64,000 bases of DNA from Pseudomonas sputi (GTDB taxonomy: Bacteria; Pseudomonadota; Gammaproteobacteria; Pseudomonadales; Pseudomonadaceae): assembly GCF_021603585.1 (NCBI RefSeq), contig NZ_BQHI01000007.1, forward strand, positions 246,187-310,186. Reading direction: 5' to 3'. The notes under the pieces were generated by a model. It saw only the letters and a program-made list of their open reading frames with translations, had not been told where the DNA came from and ran no database searches. The position numbers and the translations under genes were made by a program. Below, in pieces: positions 63,973 through 64,000 of the stretch. Each line of letters starts with the position of its first letter. Position 1 is the first letter of the stretch.

Positions 63973-64000
63973 GAACTGAAGAGTTTGATCATGGCTCAGA
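63973..64000 (+). rRNA. 16S ribosomal RNA (5' end only)
   Basis: The window ends with GAACTGAAGAGTTTGATCAT then GGCTCAGA, the invariant beginning of pseudomonad 16S rRNA (universal primer site AGAGTTTGATCATGGCTCAG). Only 28 bases are present; the rest of the rrn operon lies beyond the window. Confidence 0.97.

Overview
The window is a contiguous stretch of a Pseudomonas chromosome, most likely from the P. fluorescens group. The evidence is uniformly high G+C, near-complete coding density, fluorescent-pseudomonad REP sequences, APH-type homoserine kinase, TrpI-controlled trpBA, a Spot 42/ErsA-type small RNA beside polA, an aa3 oxidase cluster and a GcdR/GcdH/GcdG glutarate module. From memory, the gene order matches several blocks of P. 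aeruginosa PAO1 (around PA5485-PA5505, PA0101-PA0113, PA0059-PA0069, PA0035-PA0040, PA0195-PA0196 and PA0446-PA0448), joined differently. It ends at the first bases of a 16S rRNA gene. I saw no transposase, phage gene, tRNA or CRISPR array.

Layout. 1-5.6 kb (minus strand): AmpDh2-like amidase lipoprotein (cut by the window edge), diguanylate cyclase with an I-site, EEP-family hydrolase, DsbA, cytochrome c4 and a c5-like cytochrome. 5.7-9.6 kb: engB and polA converge on an ErsA-like small RNA. 9.6-14.8 kb: DUF2782 protein, thrB, and the zinc module znuA / zur-znuC-znuB with a Zur box between the divergent genes, then a lipoprotein and a REP pair. 14.8-19.8 kb: katE and the methionine importer metNIQ. 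19.9-28.3 kb: aa3 cytochrome oxidase structural genes (ctaC, D, G, E) and assembly genes (SURF1, a SCO-like CxxxC protein, ctaA, ctaB, SCO1), with one small DUF2909 gene on the opposite strand. 28.7-33.6 kb: unknown cytosolic protein, SulP transporter paired with a beta-carbonic anhydrase, a radical SAM gene under a perfect LexA box, and a small protein with an EF-hand-like loop.

33.6-37.5 kb: three-subunit membrane-bound gluconate-dehydrogenase-type enzyme (TAT subunit, GMC flavoprotein, triheme cytochrome c). 37.8-44.8 kb: TpbA-like periplasmic phosphatase, a decayed prlC paralogue, yheV, intact prlC, gamma-carbonic anhydrase, HAD phosphatase, a metallopeptidase lipoprotein and twin lipoproteins. 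44.5-47.6 kb: small stress-type genes (two DUF1161, osmC, flavin monooxygenase-like protein, dodecin, DUF883). 47.6-50.9 kb: trpI/trpBA and a decayed CigR-family fragment. 50.9-54.5 kb: DUF4105 peptidase-like protein with three DUF2388 paralogues, and a DUF1127 gene set among repeated AACTGTACCTGT motifs. 54.8-59.4 kb: acetyl/succinyl-CoA transferase and pntAA-AB-B. 59.9-63.3 kb: gcdR and gcdH-gcdG. 63.4-64 kb: three tandem rRNA promoters, boxA and the start of 16S rRNA.

Most of this is core metabolism and respiration. Electron carriers (c4, c5), the aa3 oxidase with its heme A and copper assembly factors, a periplasmic sugar-acid dehydrogenase feeding cytochrome c, and transhydrogenase form one respiratory theme; zinc and methionine import, carbonic anhydrases and redox defence (KatE, OsmC, DsbA) form a second. 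No clearly undescribed system is visible. The items most worth following up are the DUF4105/DUF2388 cluster, the repeated AACTGTACCTGT motif, the SCO-like CxxxC protein in the oxidase cluster, and the two gene remnants.
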